A stretch of 64,000 bases of DNA from Streptomyces sp. CB00316. Lineage in GTDB: Bacteria > Actinomycetota > Actinomycetes > Streptomycetales > Streptomycetaceae. Where the stretch lies: assembly GCF_001905595.1 (NCBI RefSeq), contig NZ_LIXI01000013.1, forward strand, positions 1 through 64,000, read 5' to 3'. The notes beneath the pieces were generated by a model that worked only from the letters and a program-made list of their open reading frames with translations, searched no databases and was not told where the DNA came from. Positions within the stretch are counted from its first letter, which is position 1. Each line of letters begins with the position of its first letter. This document shows positions 15,686 through 24,097 of the stretch, piece by piece. Position numbers and translations under genes: made by a program.

Positions 15686-16402
15686 TCAGCCCGTACGGCG
15701 CAGGGCCTCGCTCAGCCGCGCTGCCGAGTCGATGACGGCCTGGGCGTGCATCCGGCCCGGGTGACGGGTCAGCCGCTCGATCGGCCCGGAGACCGAGACG
15801 GCGGCGACCACTCGGTTCGACGGGCCGCGCACCGGGGCCGAGACCGAGGCGACGCCCGGCTCCCGCTCGCCGATCGACTGGGCCCAGCCCCGCCGCCGTA
15901 CGCCGGAGAGCGCCGTCGCCGTGAACCGGGCGCCCTGGAGGCCGCGGTGCAGGCGCTCCGGCTCCTCCCAGGCCATCAGGATCTGGGCCGAGGAGCCGGC
16001 CTTCATGGTGAGCGTGGAGCCGACCGGCACCGTGTCCCGGAGTCCGGACAGCCGTTCCGCCGCCGCCACACAGATGCGCATGTCGCCCTGCCGGCGGTAG
16101 AGCTGGGCGCTCTCGCCGGTGATGTCGCGCAGGTGGGTGAGTACCGGTCCGGCCGTGGCCAGCAAGCGGTCCTCGCCCGCCGCGGCCGCCAGTTCCGACA
16201 GCCGGGGGCCGAGAATGAACCGGCCCTGCATATCCCTCGCCACCATTCGGTGGTGTTCCAGTGCCACGGCCAGTCGATGGGCCGTGGGCCGTGCGAGCCC
16301 GGTCGCCGCGACCAGCCCGGCGAGGGTGGCCGGACCGGACTCCAGGGCGCTCAGTACCAGAGCTGCCTTGTCGAGAACGCCGACGCCGCTAGAGTTGTCC
16401 AT
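15686..16402 (-). CDS. ndgR: IclR-family regulator NdgR
   Basis: 238 aa with an N-terminal winged helix-turn-helix (about residues 10-60, including LAGLVAATGLARPTAHRLAVAL) and a C-terminal IclR effector domain. It is divergent from leuCD, which is the diagnostic context of NdgR. In Streptomyces NdgR controls branched-chain amino acid genes (leuCD) and affects nitrogen-dependent growth and antibiotic production. The ATG at 16402 gives the usual length; upstream in-frame extension runs into the shared promoter region. Confidence 0.93.
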   Translation of the reverse strand: MDNSSGVGVLDKAALVLSALESGPATLAGLVAATGLARPTAHRLAVALEHHRMVARDMQGRFILGPRLSELAAAAGEDRLLATAGPVLTHLRDITGESAQLYRRQGDMRICVAAAERLSGLRDTVPVGSTLTMKAGSSAQILMAWEEPERLHRGLQGARFTATALSGVRRRGWAQSIGEREPGVASVSAPVRGPSNRVVAAVSVSGPIERLTRHPGRMHAQAVIDSAARLSEALRRTG

Positions 16403-16432
16403 ACGACGATACTCCCGTCTCACTCTGTGAAA

Positions 16433-16461
16433 CGCAAGTTCAATTTTCGGCGGAAGTTGCG
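16433..16461. promoter_or_regulatory. Candidate NdgR operator between ndgR and leuC
   Basis: An imperfect dyad CGCAAGTTC (16433-16441) and GAAGTTGCG (16453-16461), 8 of 9 positions symmetric with an 11-bp spacer, lies 31 bp upstream of the ndgR start and 115 bp before leuC. Dyads of this size fit IclR-family dimers. The assignment is inferred from position and symmetry only. Confidence 0.4.
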
Positions 16462-16575
16462 AACCTGTACGGGCGGCCCCACAACGGCCCGCAGCCACCG
16501 CCCCGCAGGGGATCCGGACGGCGGCGCACGGAATCTCTAGTTGGGCCGGCGAAGACGCCGGCCGGAGGGAAAGCG

Positions 16576-18042
16576 ATGGGTAGGACACTCGCGGAGAAGG
16601 TCTGGGACGACCATGTCATCCCCAAGCTCTCGACTTCGCTCGACCAGGGGAGCCCCCACTGGCGCGCGGAGGGCGAGCCCGACCTTCTCTTCATCGATCT
16701 GCACCTGCTGCACGAGGTGACCAGCCCGCAGGCCTTCGACGGTCTGCGCCAGGCCGGACGTCCGGTGCGACGCCTCGACCTCACCATCGCCACCGAGGAC
16801 CACAACACCCCGACCCTCGACATCGACAAGCCGATCGCCGACCCGGTCTCCCGCGCCCAGTTGGAGACCCTGCGCAAGAACTGCGCGGACTTCGGCGTAC
16901 GGCTGCACCCGCTCGGCGACGTCGAGCAGGGCGTCGTGCACGTGGTCGGCCCGCAGCTGGGCCTGACCCAGCCCGGCACCACCGTGGTCTGCGGCGACTC
17001 CCACACCTCCACGCACGGGGCGTTCGGCGCGCTGGCGTTCGGCATCGGCACCAGCCAGGTGGAGCACGTCCTGGCCACCCAGACGCTGCCGCTGGCCCGC
17101 CCGAAGACCATGGCGATCACGGTCGACGGCGAACTGCCCGAGGACGTCACCGCCAAGGACCTGATCCTGGCGATCATCACCCGCATCGGCACCGGCGGCG
17201 GTCAGGGCTACATTCTCGAATACCGCGGCTCCGCCATCGAGAAGCTCTCGATGGAAGCCCGGATGACCATCTGCAACATGTCGATCGAGGCCGGTGCCCG
17301 CGCGGGCATGATCGCCCCGGACGAGACCACCTTCGCCTACCTGGAGGGCCGCGACCGCGCCCCCCAGGGTGAGGAGTGGGACGCGGCCGTCGCGTACTGG
17401 AAGACGCTGCGCTCGGACGACGACGCGGTGTTCGACGCCGAGGTCGTCATCGACGCCACCGAACTGGCCCCGTTCGTCACCTGGGGCACCAACCCCGGCC
17501 AGGGCGCGCCGCTCTCCGCCAACGTCCCCGACCCGGCTTCGTACGAGGACGCCTCGGAGCGCAACGCCGCCGAAAAGGCTCTGGAGTACATGGGGTTGAC
17601 CGCCGGACAGCCGCTGCGCGAGATCAGCGTGGACACCGTCTTCGTAGGTTCGTGCACCAACGGCCGCATCGAGGACCTGCGCAACGCCGCCGCGATCCTG
17701 GACGGCCGCAAAGTCGCCGACGGTGTACGGATGCTGGTCGTCCCCGGCTCCGTCCGGGTCGCCCTCCAGGCCGTCTCCGAGGGCCTGGACAAGGTCTTCA
17801 CCGGGGCCGGCGCCGAATGGCGGCACGCGGGTTGCTCGATGTGCCTCGGTATGAACCCCGACCAGCTGGCCCCCGGCGAGCGCTCCGCCTCCACCTCGAA
17901 CCGCAACTTCGAGGGCCGGCAGGGCAAGGGCGGCCGCACCCACCTGGTCTCGCCCCAGGTCGCCGCCGCCACCGCCGTGCTGGGCCATCTGGCCTCGCCC
18001 GCCGACCTGTCCGACACCCGTACCCCCGCCGGAGTCCGATAG
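16576..18042 (+). CDS. leuC: 3-isopropylmalate dehydratase large subunit
   Basis: 488-aa aconitase-family [4Fe-4S] enzyme that, with LeuD, isomerises 2- to 3-isopropylmalate in leucine synthesis. Cluster ligands are visible in GSCTNGR and in the CSMC pair of GCSMCLGMNPD. GGAGGG precedes the ATG by 7 nt. Odd feature: after WDDHVI there are 13 extra residues (PKLSTSLDQGSPH) before RAEGEPDLLFID; other LeuC proteins pass directly from HVV to the xAEGE segment. The inserted DNA (16621-16659) looks like a dispersed repeat, is in frame, and leaves the remaining sequence intact. Confidence 0.96.
   Translation: MGRTLAEKVWDDHVIPKLSTSLDQGSPHWRAEGEPDLLFIDLHLLHEVTSPQAFDGLRQAGRPVRRLDLTIATEDHNTPTLDIDKPIADPVSRAQLETLRKNCADFGVRLHPLGDVEQGVVHVVGPQLGLTQPGTTVVCGDSHTSTHGAFGALAFGIGTSQVEHVLATQTLPLARPKTMAITVDGELPEDVTAKDLILAIITRIGTGGGQGYILEYRGSAIEKLSMEARMTICNMSIEAGARAGMIAPDETTFAYLEGRDRAPQGEEWDAAVAYWKTLRSDDDAVFDAEVVIDATELAPFVTWGTNPGQGAPLSANVPDPASYEDASERNAAEKALEYMGLTAGQPLREISVDTVFVGSCTNGRIEDLRNAAAILDGRKVADGVRMLVVPGSVRVALQAVSEGLDKVFTGAGAEWRHAGCSMCLGMNPDQLAPGERSASTSNRNFEGRQGKGGRTHLVSPQVAAATAVLGHLASPADLSDTRTPAGVR
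16621..16659. repeat. 39-bp in-frame repeat-like insertion in leuC
   Basis: The segment has partial symmetry: CCCC at 16620-16623 faces GGGG at 16647-16650, TCGA at 16630 faces TCGA at 16640 around a CTTCGC loop, and GGGG then faces CCCCC at 16653-16657. It resembles, from memory, a short GC-rich palindromic repeat (core AAGCTCTCG.CTTCGCTCGA) common in Streptomyces genomes, often between genes. It adds 13 codons near the LeuC N-terminus. No second copy was seen in this window. Confidence 0.65.
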
Positions 18043-18044
18043 CC

Positions 18045-18638
18045 ATGGAAGCCTTCACCACGCACACCGGCCGGGCCGTCCCGCTGCGCCGCAGCAACGT
18101 CGACACGGACCAGATCATCCCCGCCCACTGGCTGAAGAAGGTCACCCGCGACGGGTTCGAGGACGGGCTCTTCGAAGCCTGGCGCAAGGACGCCGACTTC
18201 GTCCTCAACCGCCCCGAGCGCCAGGGTGCCTCGGTCCTGGTGGCCGGGCCCGACTTCGGTACGGGCTCCTCCCGCGAACACGCCGTCTGGGCCCTGCAGA
18301 ACTTCGGCTTCAAGACCGTCATCTCCTCCCGCTTCGCCGACATCTTCCGGGGCAACTCGCTGAAGAACGGCCTGCTGACCGTGGTCCTGGAGCAGAAGGT
18401 CGTCGACGCCCTCTGGGAGCTGACCGAGGCCGACCCGACCGTCGAGGTCACCGTCGACCTGGAGACCCGCCAGGTCCGCGCCGAGGGCATCACCGCCGAC
18501 TTCGAGCTGGACGAGAACGCCCGCTGGCGACTGCTCAACGGCCTCGACGACATCAGCCTCACCCTTCAGAACGAAGCGGACATCGCGGCTTACGAGGCGG
18601 CCAGGCCGTCCCACAAACCGCGTACAATTGACGCCTGA
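18045..18638 (+). CDS. leuD: 3-isopropylmalate dehydratase small subunit
   Basis: 197 aa with the LeuD swivel-domain signatures VDTDQIIPAHWLK and GPDFGTGSSREHAVWAL. It forms the heterodimeric isomerase with LeuC. It starts 2 nt after the leuC stop, so the two are cotranscribed. Length is normal, and there is no insertion like that in LeuC. Confidence 0.97.
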   Translation: MEAFTTHTGRAVPLRRSNVDTDQIIPAHWLKKVTRDGFEDGLFEAWRKDADFVLNRPERQGASVLVAGPDFGTGSSREHAVWALQNFGFKTVISSRFADIFRGNSLKNGLLTVVLEQKVVDALWELTEADPTVEVTVDLETRQVRAEGITADFELDENARWRLLNGLDDISLTLQNEADIAAYEAARPSHKPRTIDA

Positions 18639-18653
18639 GCAGCGCTTTTCCAT

Positions 18654-18689
18654 GACTGCGCCCCCTGCCTCCGGGCAGGGGGCGCAGTC
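18654..18689 (+). terminator. leuCD terminator
   Basis: A perfect 16-bp stem (18654-18669 with 18674-18689) closed by a TCCG loop. There is no strong T run, as is common for Streptomyces hairpins. Confidence 0.75.
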
Positions 18690-18742
18690 GCTTGTTGAGC
18701 CCCCCTCGGGCGACAACTCGCCCCAGATGGCACAATCGGTGC

Positions 18743-18970
18743 ATGGAACGCGACAGCCAACTCAAGCTCTATGGCCAAGTCGCCGACCAGTTGAAGGAAG
18801 CGCACGCGAAGGTGCGTGCACTGCAAGTCCCGGAGAGCGTACGGATGACGCTCTCCCGGAAGCTGCTGGTCGTCACGGCCGCGGCGAAGCACGATCTCCC
18901 GGACGCGGCAAGGCGTCTGGACCGGTTGATGAAGGACCTCGATGAGGGCCGATTCCCCGAAGGTGACTGA
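18743..18970 (+). CDS. 75-aa conserved small protein of unknown function
   Basis: Starts MERDSQLKLYGQVADQLKEA; predominantly helical and charged, with amphipathic heptads (LKEAHAKVRALQVP, RRLDRLMKDLDEG). The ATG at 18743 follows GCACAATCGGTGC and has no strong ribosome site. The gene sits between leuD and hupS, a position I recall as conserved in Streptomyces. No domain recognised; a coiled-coil or nucleoid-related role would be speculation. Confidence 0.7.
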   Translation: MERDSQLKLYGQVADQLKEAHAKVRALQVPESVRMTLSRKLLVVTAAAKHDLPDAARRLDRLMKDLDEGRFPEGD

Positions 18971-19032
18971 CACGTGGAACTGCGCATCGGTCGACTTCGT
19001 TGCGGCACTAGGGTGATTAGCCCGTTTCGTGT

Positions 19033-19061
19033 TTGATTTGCGGTATATATCTGCCTAACGT
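19033..19061 (+). promoter_or_regulatory. Candidate hupS promoter
   Basis: TTGATT (19033-19038), 17 bp, then TAACGT (19056-19061), in an unusually AT-rich stretch that includes TATATAT. It is 52 bp upstream of the hupS start. The hexamers fit a primary-sigma promoter. Confidence 0.5.
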
Positions 19062-19112
19062 GCGAAAAAGCCTGAACAGTTTCGTTCTGGCAATGTCTCC
19101 GAAGGGGAAGAC

Positions 19113-19784
19113 GTGAACAAGGCGCAGCTCGTAGAAGCGATTGCCGACAAGGTCGGCGGCCGCCAGCAGGCCGCAGACGCTGTCGACGCGGTACTCGACG
19201 CGATCGTCCGTGCCGTTGTCGCAGGGGACCGTGTCTCGGTCACCGGCTTCGGCTCGTTCGAGAAGGTCGACCGCCCCGCCCGGTACGCCCGTAACCCGCA
19301 GACGGGTGAGCGCGTCCGGGTCAAGAAGACCTCGGTGCCTCGCTTCCGCGCGGGCCAGGGGTTCAAGGACCTGGTGAGCGGCTCCAAGAAGCTCCCCAAG
19401 AACGACGTGGCCGTGAAGAAGGCTCCCAAGGGCAGCCTCTCGGGCGGATCTTCCGCCGCCCGTACGACGGTCAAGGCCGCCGCAGCCAAGAAGTCGGCCG
19501 CCAAGAAGGCCACGGCCAAGAAGGCCACCGCCACGAAGGCCGTGGCACCGGCGAAGAAGACCACCGCCACCGCCAAGAAGGCCGCCGCCAAGAAGACCAC
19601 GGCGAAGAAGGCCACGCCGGCCGCGAAGAAGGCGACCCCGGCGAAGAAGGCAACCACGACCGCCAAGAAGGCCTCGCCCAGCAAGACCGCGCCCGCCAAG
19701 AAGGCCACGGCGAAGAAGGCGCCCGCGAAGAAGACCACGGCGCGCACCACCACGGCCAAGAAGGCCACCGCACGCAAGAAGTGA
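19113..19784 (+). CDS. hupS: HU-type nucleoid protein with lysine/alanine-rich tail (HupS)
   Basis: 223 aa. Residues 1-90 are a canonical HU domain (MNKAQLVEAIADKVG, GFGSFEKVDRPARYARNPQTGE, VKKTSVPRFRAGQGFK). From about residue 105 on, the protein is a histone H1-like tail of repeated AKK, TAKKA and PAKKT units. In Streptomyces this two-domain HU is developmentally expressed and compacts spore nucleoids. AAGGGGA lies 5 nt before the GTG. The repeat-rich tail can vary in length between strains through slippage or recombination. Confidence 0.95.
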   Translation: MNKAQLVEAIADKVGGRQQAADAVDAVLDAIVRAVVAGDRVSVTGFGSFEKVDRPARYARNPQTGERVRVKKTSVPRFRAGQGFKDLVSGSKKLPKNDVAVKKAPKGSLSGGSSAARTTVKAAAAKKSAAKKATAKKATATKAVAPAKKTTATAKKAAAKKTTAKKATPAAKKATPAKKATTTAKKASPSKTAPAKKATAKKAPAKKTTARTTTAKKATARKK

Positions 19785-19815
19785 GACCGGGCACCTGCTC
19801 GCTCCTCACACGCGC

Positions 19816-19849
19816 CGGGCCGGGCTCCCCTCAGGGGGAGCCCGGCCCG
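19816..19849 (+). terminator. hupS terminator
   Basis: CGGGCCGGGCTCCCC pairs with GGGGAGCCCGGCCCG around a short loop; perfect stem, no T run. It may also serve the convergent 67-aa gene. Confidence 0.75.
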
Positions 19850-19883
19850 CGGGCTGTCCGGGGGCCCTACGCCTCCGTACGCT

Positions 19884-20087
19884 CTAGAACGTCTGCAGCG
19901 TCACCAGCGTGATCCGCAGGGCGGCGCCTTCGCCTTCGCCCTCGATCCGCACCCGCTGCCCCGGACGCAGCAGCAGCAGACCGCCCGCGTCGAAGGCCGG
20001 GGCGTCGAACTCCACCGGGGTGCCGTCGTCCAGCAGCACGCTGCCGGTCCGGGTCTCGGGGTCGTACGTGTAGGAGGTCGCCTGCAT
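19884..20087 (-). CDS. 67-aa beta-rich protein of unknown function
   Basis: Begins MQATSYTYDPETRTGSVLLD and includes LLLRPGQRVRIEGEG. Alternating hydrophobic/charged strands suggest a small beta-barrel, cold-shock or OB-like, but no RNA-binding motif is evident. ATG start with GTAGGAGGT just upstream. It lies 10 bp downstream of cofC on the same strand, so it is probably cotranscribed with it. Function unknown. Confidence 0.7.
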   Translation of the reverse strand: MQATSYTYDPETRTGSVLLDDGTPVEFDAPAFDAGGLLLLRPGQRVRIEGEGEGAALRITLVTLQTF

Positions 20088-20097
20088 GGACGGCAGC

Positions 20098-20790
20098 CTA
20101 TCGGTCCGGAGCCAGGGCCTCGCGAGCCAGCGCGAGAGCGAGCCGCACCGTGTACGGCCCCGCCCCGAGGGTCCGGGCCACCTCCAGGTCCTCGCCCGTA
20201 TCCACGTCCCGGCGCACCGAGTCGACCCCGGGCAGCGTTATTTCCACCGCGCCCGAAGCCAGATGCCGGGCGGCGGAGGGGCCGCCGAAAACGGGGCGCA
20301 ATTCCGTGCCGCCGGCACAGGACAGAAATGTCGTTCCGATTCCCGCCGCGTCCCGGAGAAATGCCCGGGGAAAAGCGGAGGCGAAATCGAGCACCCGAGC
20401 CAATTCTCCGGCGCGCAGGGCCGGCAGATCCGCGTTGAGAGCGGCCACCGGGACGGCGGGCGCGAGGGTCCGCACCGAACGCGCCCCGTACGCCAGCGCG
20501 GCGTTGAGCCCGGCCGCCGGGACGTCCGGCACGATCCGGGCGCCGAGCGCCGAAAGGGCCGCCCCGGCCGCCGCGTCGTCCGTGACGACCACCACATCCC
20601 GCACCCGGGAACAGGAGAGCGCCGCCGCCACCGTGTCCTGGGCGAAGGCCAGGGCCAGGCGCGGCCGGGCGAGCTCGCCCGCGGCCCGCCCCAAGCGGCT
20701 CTTGGCCCGCGCGAGCGGCTTTAGCGGAACGACCAGGGACCAGGGCCCCGCCGGATCGGTGTTCGTGGCGATCGCCCCCTCCGTGCGCAT
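20098..20790 (-). CDS. cofC: 2-phospho-L-lactate / phosphoenolpyruvate guanylyltransferase (F420 biosynthesis)
   Basis: 230-aa nucleotidyltransferase-fold protein. Signatures: LVVPLKPLARAKSRL at the N-terminus (nucleotide binding), VVVVTDD, and ALNADLPAL, the metal-binding aspartate region. CofC (FbiD) joins GMP to phosphoenolpyruvate or 2-phospholactate to make the activated precursor of coenzyme F420. The other F420 genes are not nearby. ATG at 20790. Confidence 0.88.
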   Translation of the reverse strand: MRTEGAIATNTDPAGPWSLVVPLKPLARAKSRLGRAAGELARPRLALAFAQDTVAAALSCSRVRDVVVVTDDAAAGAALSALGARIVPDVPAAGLNAALAYGARSVRTLAPAVPVAALNADLPALRAGELARVLDFASAFPRAFLRDAAGIGTTFLSCAGGTELRPVFGGPSAARHLASGAVEITLPGVDSVRRDVDTGEDLEVARTLGAGPYTVRLALALAREALAPDR

Positions 20791-20952
20791 GAGGACCTAT
20801 TCTCGCCTGCCGCTACGACAACCCGGAGTCCCGGGCCCGGGGGCGAGGCGTACGGTGTTCTCGACAGAGGAGGGGCCTGGGGCGAGACTTGACTGTCAGT
20901 AGCCGGCAACAGGTCAAGAGTTCCGATGAGGTCCTTAGAGGAAGGTGTCCGA

Positions 20953-21705
20953 GTGTCCCGCCGCAGAATCGGCTTCTGGTACCGCCTGGCGGCGGCTATC
21001 GCCAAGCCGCCATTGGTGGTTCTGTTCAAGCGCGACTGGCGGGGGATGGAACACGTTCCGGCCGACGGCGGATTCATCACCGCCGTCAATCACAACTCGT
21101 ATCTTGACCCGCTCTCCTACGGCCACTTCCAGTACAACACCGGACGCGCGCCCCGGCTCCTGGCCAAGGCCGGCCTCTTCCGCACCCCCTTCGTCGGGAT
21201 GATGCTGCGCGGCACCGGCCAGATCCCCGTCTACCGCGAGACGACCAACGCCCTGGACGCCTTCCGGGCCGCGGTCGACGCCATCGAGCGCGGCGAGTGC
21301 GTCGCCTTCTACCCCGAGGGCACCCTCACCCGTGACCCCGACATGTGGCCGATGGCCGGCAAGACCGGCGCCGCCCGGGTCGCGCTGATGACCAAGGCCC
21401 CGGTCATCCCGGTCGCCCAGTGGGGCGCCAACCTCGCGATGCCGCCGTACGCCAAGGAGAACAAGCTCCAGCTGTTCCCCCGCAAGACGCTGACGGTCCA
21501 GGCAGGTCCTCCCGTCGACCTCAGCCGCTTCTACGATGTCGAGCCGACGCCCGAGGCGCTGCGCCAGGCGACCGAGGTCATCATGGCCGCGATCACCCGC
21601 CAGCTGGAGGACGTACGCGGGGAGAAGGCCCCCACCGAGCTCTACGATCACCGCAAAGCCCGTGCTGAACAACGGCGCAGGGCGCAGGGAAAGGGATCCA
21701 CGTGA
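20953..21705 (+). CDS. plsC: 1-acylglycerol-3-phosphate acyltransferase (PlsC-type)
   Basis: 250-aa lysophospholipid acyltransferase with the HX4D catalytic motif NHNSYLD (His47, Asp52), FYPEGTLTRDP and PVAQWGAN. It should make phosphatidic acid at the membrane. GTG at 20953 is preferred: GAGGAAGG lies 7 nt upstream, and the longer form from ATG 20926 would contain a rare TTA codon. The stop overlaps the gpsA start by 4 bp, coupling two consecutive steps of glycerophospholipid synthesis. Confidence 0.88.
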   Translation: MSRRRIGFWYRLAAAIAKPPLVVLFKRDWRGMEHVPADGGFITAVNHNSYLDPLSYGHFQYNTGRAPRLLAKAGLFRTPFVGMMLRGTGQIPVYRETTNALDAFRAAVDAIERGECVAFYPEGTLTRDPDMWPMAGKTGAARVALMTKAPVIPVAQWGANLAMPPYAKENKLQLFPRKTLTVQAGPPVDLSRFYDVEPTPEALRQATEVIMAAITRQLEDVRGEKAPTELYDHRKARAEQRRRAQGKGST

Positions 21706-22712
21706 CGCACCCCGTAAAAGCAGCCGTCTTCGGAACCGGCTCATGGGGTACGGCGTTCGCCGTGATCCTCGCCGACGCGGGCTGCGAGGTCACCCTCTGG
21801 GGACGCCGGGCCGAGGTCGCCGAGACCGTCAACACCACCCGCATGAACCCGGACTACCTGCCGGGCATCGAGCTCCCCGCCTCGATCCGCGCCACCACCG
21901 ACGCCGCCGAGGCGCTGCGCGGAGCCGAGTTCGCCTTCCTCGTCGTGCCCTCCCAGACGCTGCGCGCCAACCTCGCCGACTGGGCCCCGCACCTGGAGCG
22001 GGACACCGTCCTGGTCTCCCTGATGAAGGGCGTAGAGCTGGGCACCGCCAAGCTCATGAGCGAGGTCATCGCGGACGTCACCAAGGTGACCGCCGACCGC
22101 ATCGCCGTCGTCTCCGGCCCCAACCTCGCCAAGGAGATCGCCGAGCGCCGCCCCGCCGCGGCCGTCGTCGCCTGCGCCGACGAGTCCGTCGCCCAGCGAC
22201 TCCAGGCCGCCTGCCACACCCCGTACTTCCGCCCCTACACCAACACCGACGTGGTCGGCTGCGAGCTCGGCGGCGCCGTGAAGAACGTCATCGGCCTAGC
22301 CGTCGGCATCGCGGACGGCATGGGCCTCGGCGACAACACCAAGGGCTCCCTCATCACCCGCGGCCTCGCCGAGACCACCCGCCTGGGCGTGGCCATGGGC
22401 GCCGACCCGCTGACGTTCTCCGGACTCGCGGGCCTGGGCGACCTGGTGGCCACCTGCTCCTCGCCGCTCTCGCGCAACCACACCTTCGGTACCAACCTCG
22501 GTCGCGGCATGACGCTCCAGGAGACGATCGCCGTCACCAAGCAGACCGCCGAGGGCGTCAAGTCCTGCGAATCGGTCCTCGACCTGGCGCGTCGGCACGG
22601 GGTCGACATGCCCATCACGGAGACGGTCGTCTCGATCGTCCACGAGGGCAAGTCGCCGGTCGTCGCGGTCAAGGAGCTGATGTCGCGGAGCGCCAAGGCC
22701 GAGCGGCGCTGA
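21702..22712 (+). CDS. gpsA: Glycerol-3-phosphate dehydrogenase (NAD(P)+)
   Basis: 336 aa. Rossmann motif VFGTGSWGTAFA at the N-terminus, SGPNLAKEIAERRPAA for substrate binding, and GGAVKNVIGLAVGIADG with the catalytic lysine. It makes sn-glycerol-3-phosphate for phospholipids. GTG overlaps the plsC stop (GTGA). Confidence 0.96.
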   Translation: MTHPVKAAVFGTGSWGTAFAVILADAGCEVTLWGRRAEVAETVNTTRMNPDYLPGIELPASIRATTDAAEALRGAEFAFLVVPSQTLRANLADWAPHLERDTVLVSLMKGVELGTAKLMSEVIADVTKVTADRIAVVSGPNLAKEIAERRPAAAVVACADESVAQRLQAACHTPYFRPYTNTDVVGCELGGAVKNVIGLAVGIADGMGLGDNTKGSLITRGLAETTRLGVAMGADPLTFSGLAGLGDLVATCSSPLSRNHTFGTNLGRGMTLQETIAVTKQTAEGVKSCESVLDLARRHGVDMPITETVVSIVHEGKSPVVAVKELMSRSAKAERR

Positions 22713-22746
22713 CGTCTCCCTTACCAGCAGGTACGCTCATCGCGAT

Positions 22747-23922
22747 ATGAGCAGCGAGAACCTCCCCCAGAGCCCTGAGCGCCCCGAGAGCCCTGAGCAG
22801 CAGCGCCGCAAGCCGCGTGTGGCCGTCGTGTTCGGCGGCCGCAGCTCCGAACACGGCATCTCGGTCGTCACGGCCGGCGCCGTCATGAAGGCCATCGACC
22901 GGACGAAGTACGACGTCCTGCCGATCGGCATCACGACGGACGGCCGCTGGGCGCTCACCGCGGACGATCCCGAACGCATGGCCATCGCCGACCGCAAGGT
23001 CCCCGACGTGGACCGGCTCGCCGAGTCCACCGAGGGCAGCGTCGTGCTCTCCGTGGACCCGGGCAGCCGTGAGGTCGTCTACACCGAACCCGGCTCGGTG
23101 CCCAAGGCGCTCGGCGAGGTCGACGTCGTCTTCCCGGTGCTGCACGGTCCGTACGGGGAGGACGGCACCCTCCAGGGGCTGCTCGAACTCTCCGGTGTGC
23201 CCTACGTCGGCGCGGGCGTCCTCGCCTCGGCCGTCGGCCAGGACAAGGAGTACATGAAGCGCGTCTTCATCTCCTTCGGCCTGCCCGTCGGACCGTACGA
23301 GGTCGTCCGCCCGCGCGAGTGGGACCGCGACCCCTCCGCCGTACGCAAGCGGATCGTGGACTTCGCCGGTGAGCACGGCTGGCCGCTCTTCATCAAGCCC
23401 GCCCGCGGCGGCTCCTCCATGGGCATCACCAAGGTCGACGAGCTCTCCGGCCTCGACGCGGCGATCGAGGAGGCCCGCCGCCACGACCCCAAGTTCCTCG
23501 TGGAGTCGCTGCTGCGCGGCCGCGAGATCGAGTGCGGGGTGCTGGAGTTCGAGGACGGCCCGCGCGCCAGCGTGCCCGCCGAGATCCCCCCGGTCACCGC
23601 GCACGAGTTCTACGACTTCGAGGCGAAGTACATCGACTCGGCCGCCGGTCTGGTGCCCGCACCGCTCACCGAGGAGGAGACCGCCGAGGTCCAGCGGCTC
23701 GCCGTCGCGGCCTTCGACGCCACCTCCTGCGAGGGGCTGGTGCGCGCCGACTTCTTCCTCACCGAGGACGGCACCTTCGTCATCAACGAGATCAACACCC
23801 TGCCGGGTTTCACCCCGATCTCCATGTACCCGCGCATGTGGCAGGAGAGCGGCGTGAGCTACCCGGAGCTGGTCGACCGGCTGATCCAGGCCGCGTTGAC
23901 CCGCTCCACCGGACTGCGCTGA
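22747..23922 (+). CDS. ddlA: D-alanine--D-alanine ligase
   Basis: 391-aa ATP-grasp enzyme of peptidoglycan synthesis. N-terminal FGGRSSEHGISVVTAG, VLHGPYGEDGTLQGLLE and VGAGVLASAVGQDK; ATP-grasp FIKPARGGSSMGI; C-terminal EINTLPGFTPISMYP. It lies 34 bp after gpsA in the same orientation, probably in one transcript. Confidence 0.96.
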   Translation: MSSENLPQSPERPESPEQQRRKPRVAVVFGGRSSEHGISVVTAGAVMKAIDRTKYDVLPIGITTDGRWALTADDPERMAIADRKVPDVDRLAESTEGSVVLSVDPGSREVVYTEPGSVPKALGEVDVVFPVLHGPYGEDGTLQGLLELSGVPYVGAGVLASAVGQDKEYMKRVFISFGLPVGPYEVVRPREWDRDPSAVRKRIVDFAGEHGWPLFIKPARGGSSMGITKVDELSGLDAAIEEARRHDPKFLVESLLRGREIECGVLEFEDGPRASVPAEIPPVTAHEFYDFEAKYIDSAAGLVPAPLTEEETAEVQRLAVAAFDATSCEGLVRADFFLTEDGTFVINEINTLPGFTPISMYPRMWQESGVSYPELVDRLIQAALTRSTGLR

Positions 23923-23926
23923 GAGA

Positions 23927-23968
23927 CCCGGAAGGCCGGGACGGCCGGGGCCGTCCCGGCCTTCCGGG
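23927..23968 (+). terminator. ddlA terminator
   Basis: A perfect 20-bp inverted repeat (23927-23946 with 23949-23968) immediately after the ddlA stop; no T run. Confidence 0.8.
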
Positions 23969-24097
23969 CGTGGGTGCGGATGTCTTCGTGGACGGGGGAG
24001 CGCCGCAGCGCAGTACGATCGCCCCGTCAGCGCGCGGAGAGCACGGTGCCGGGGCGGAGAACCGGCCGTGCGTCCCACGCGCGGCACCGGACGGGGG

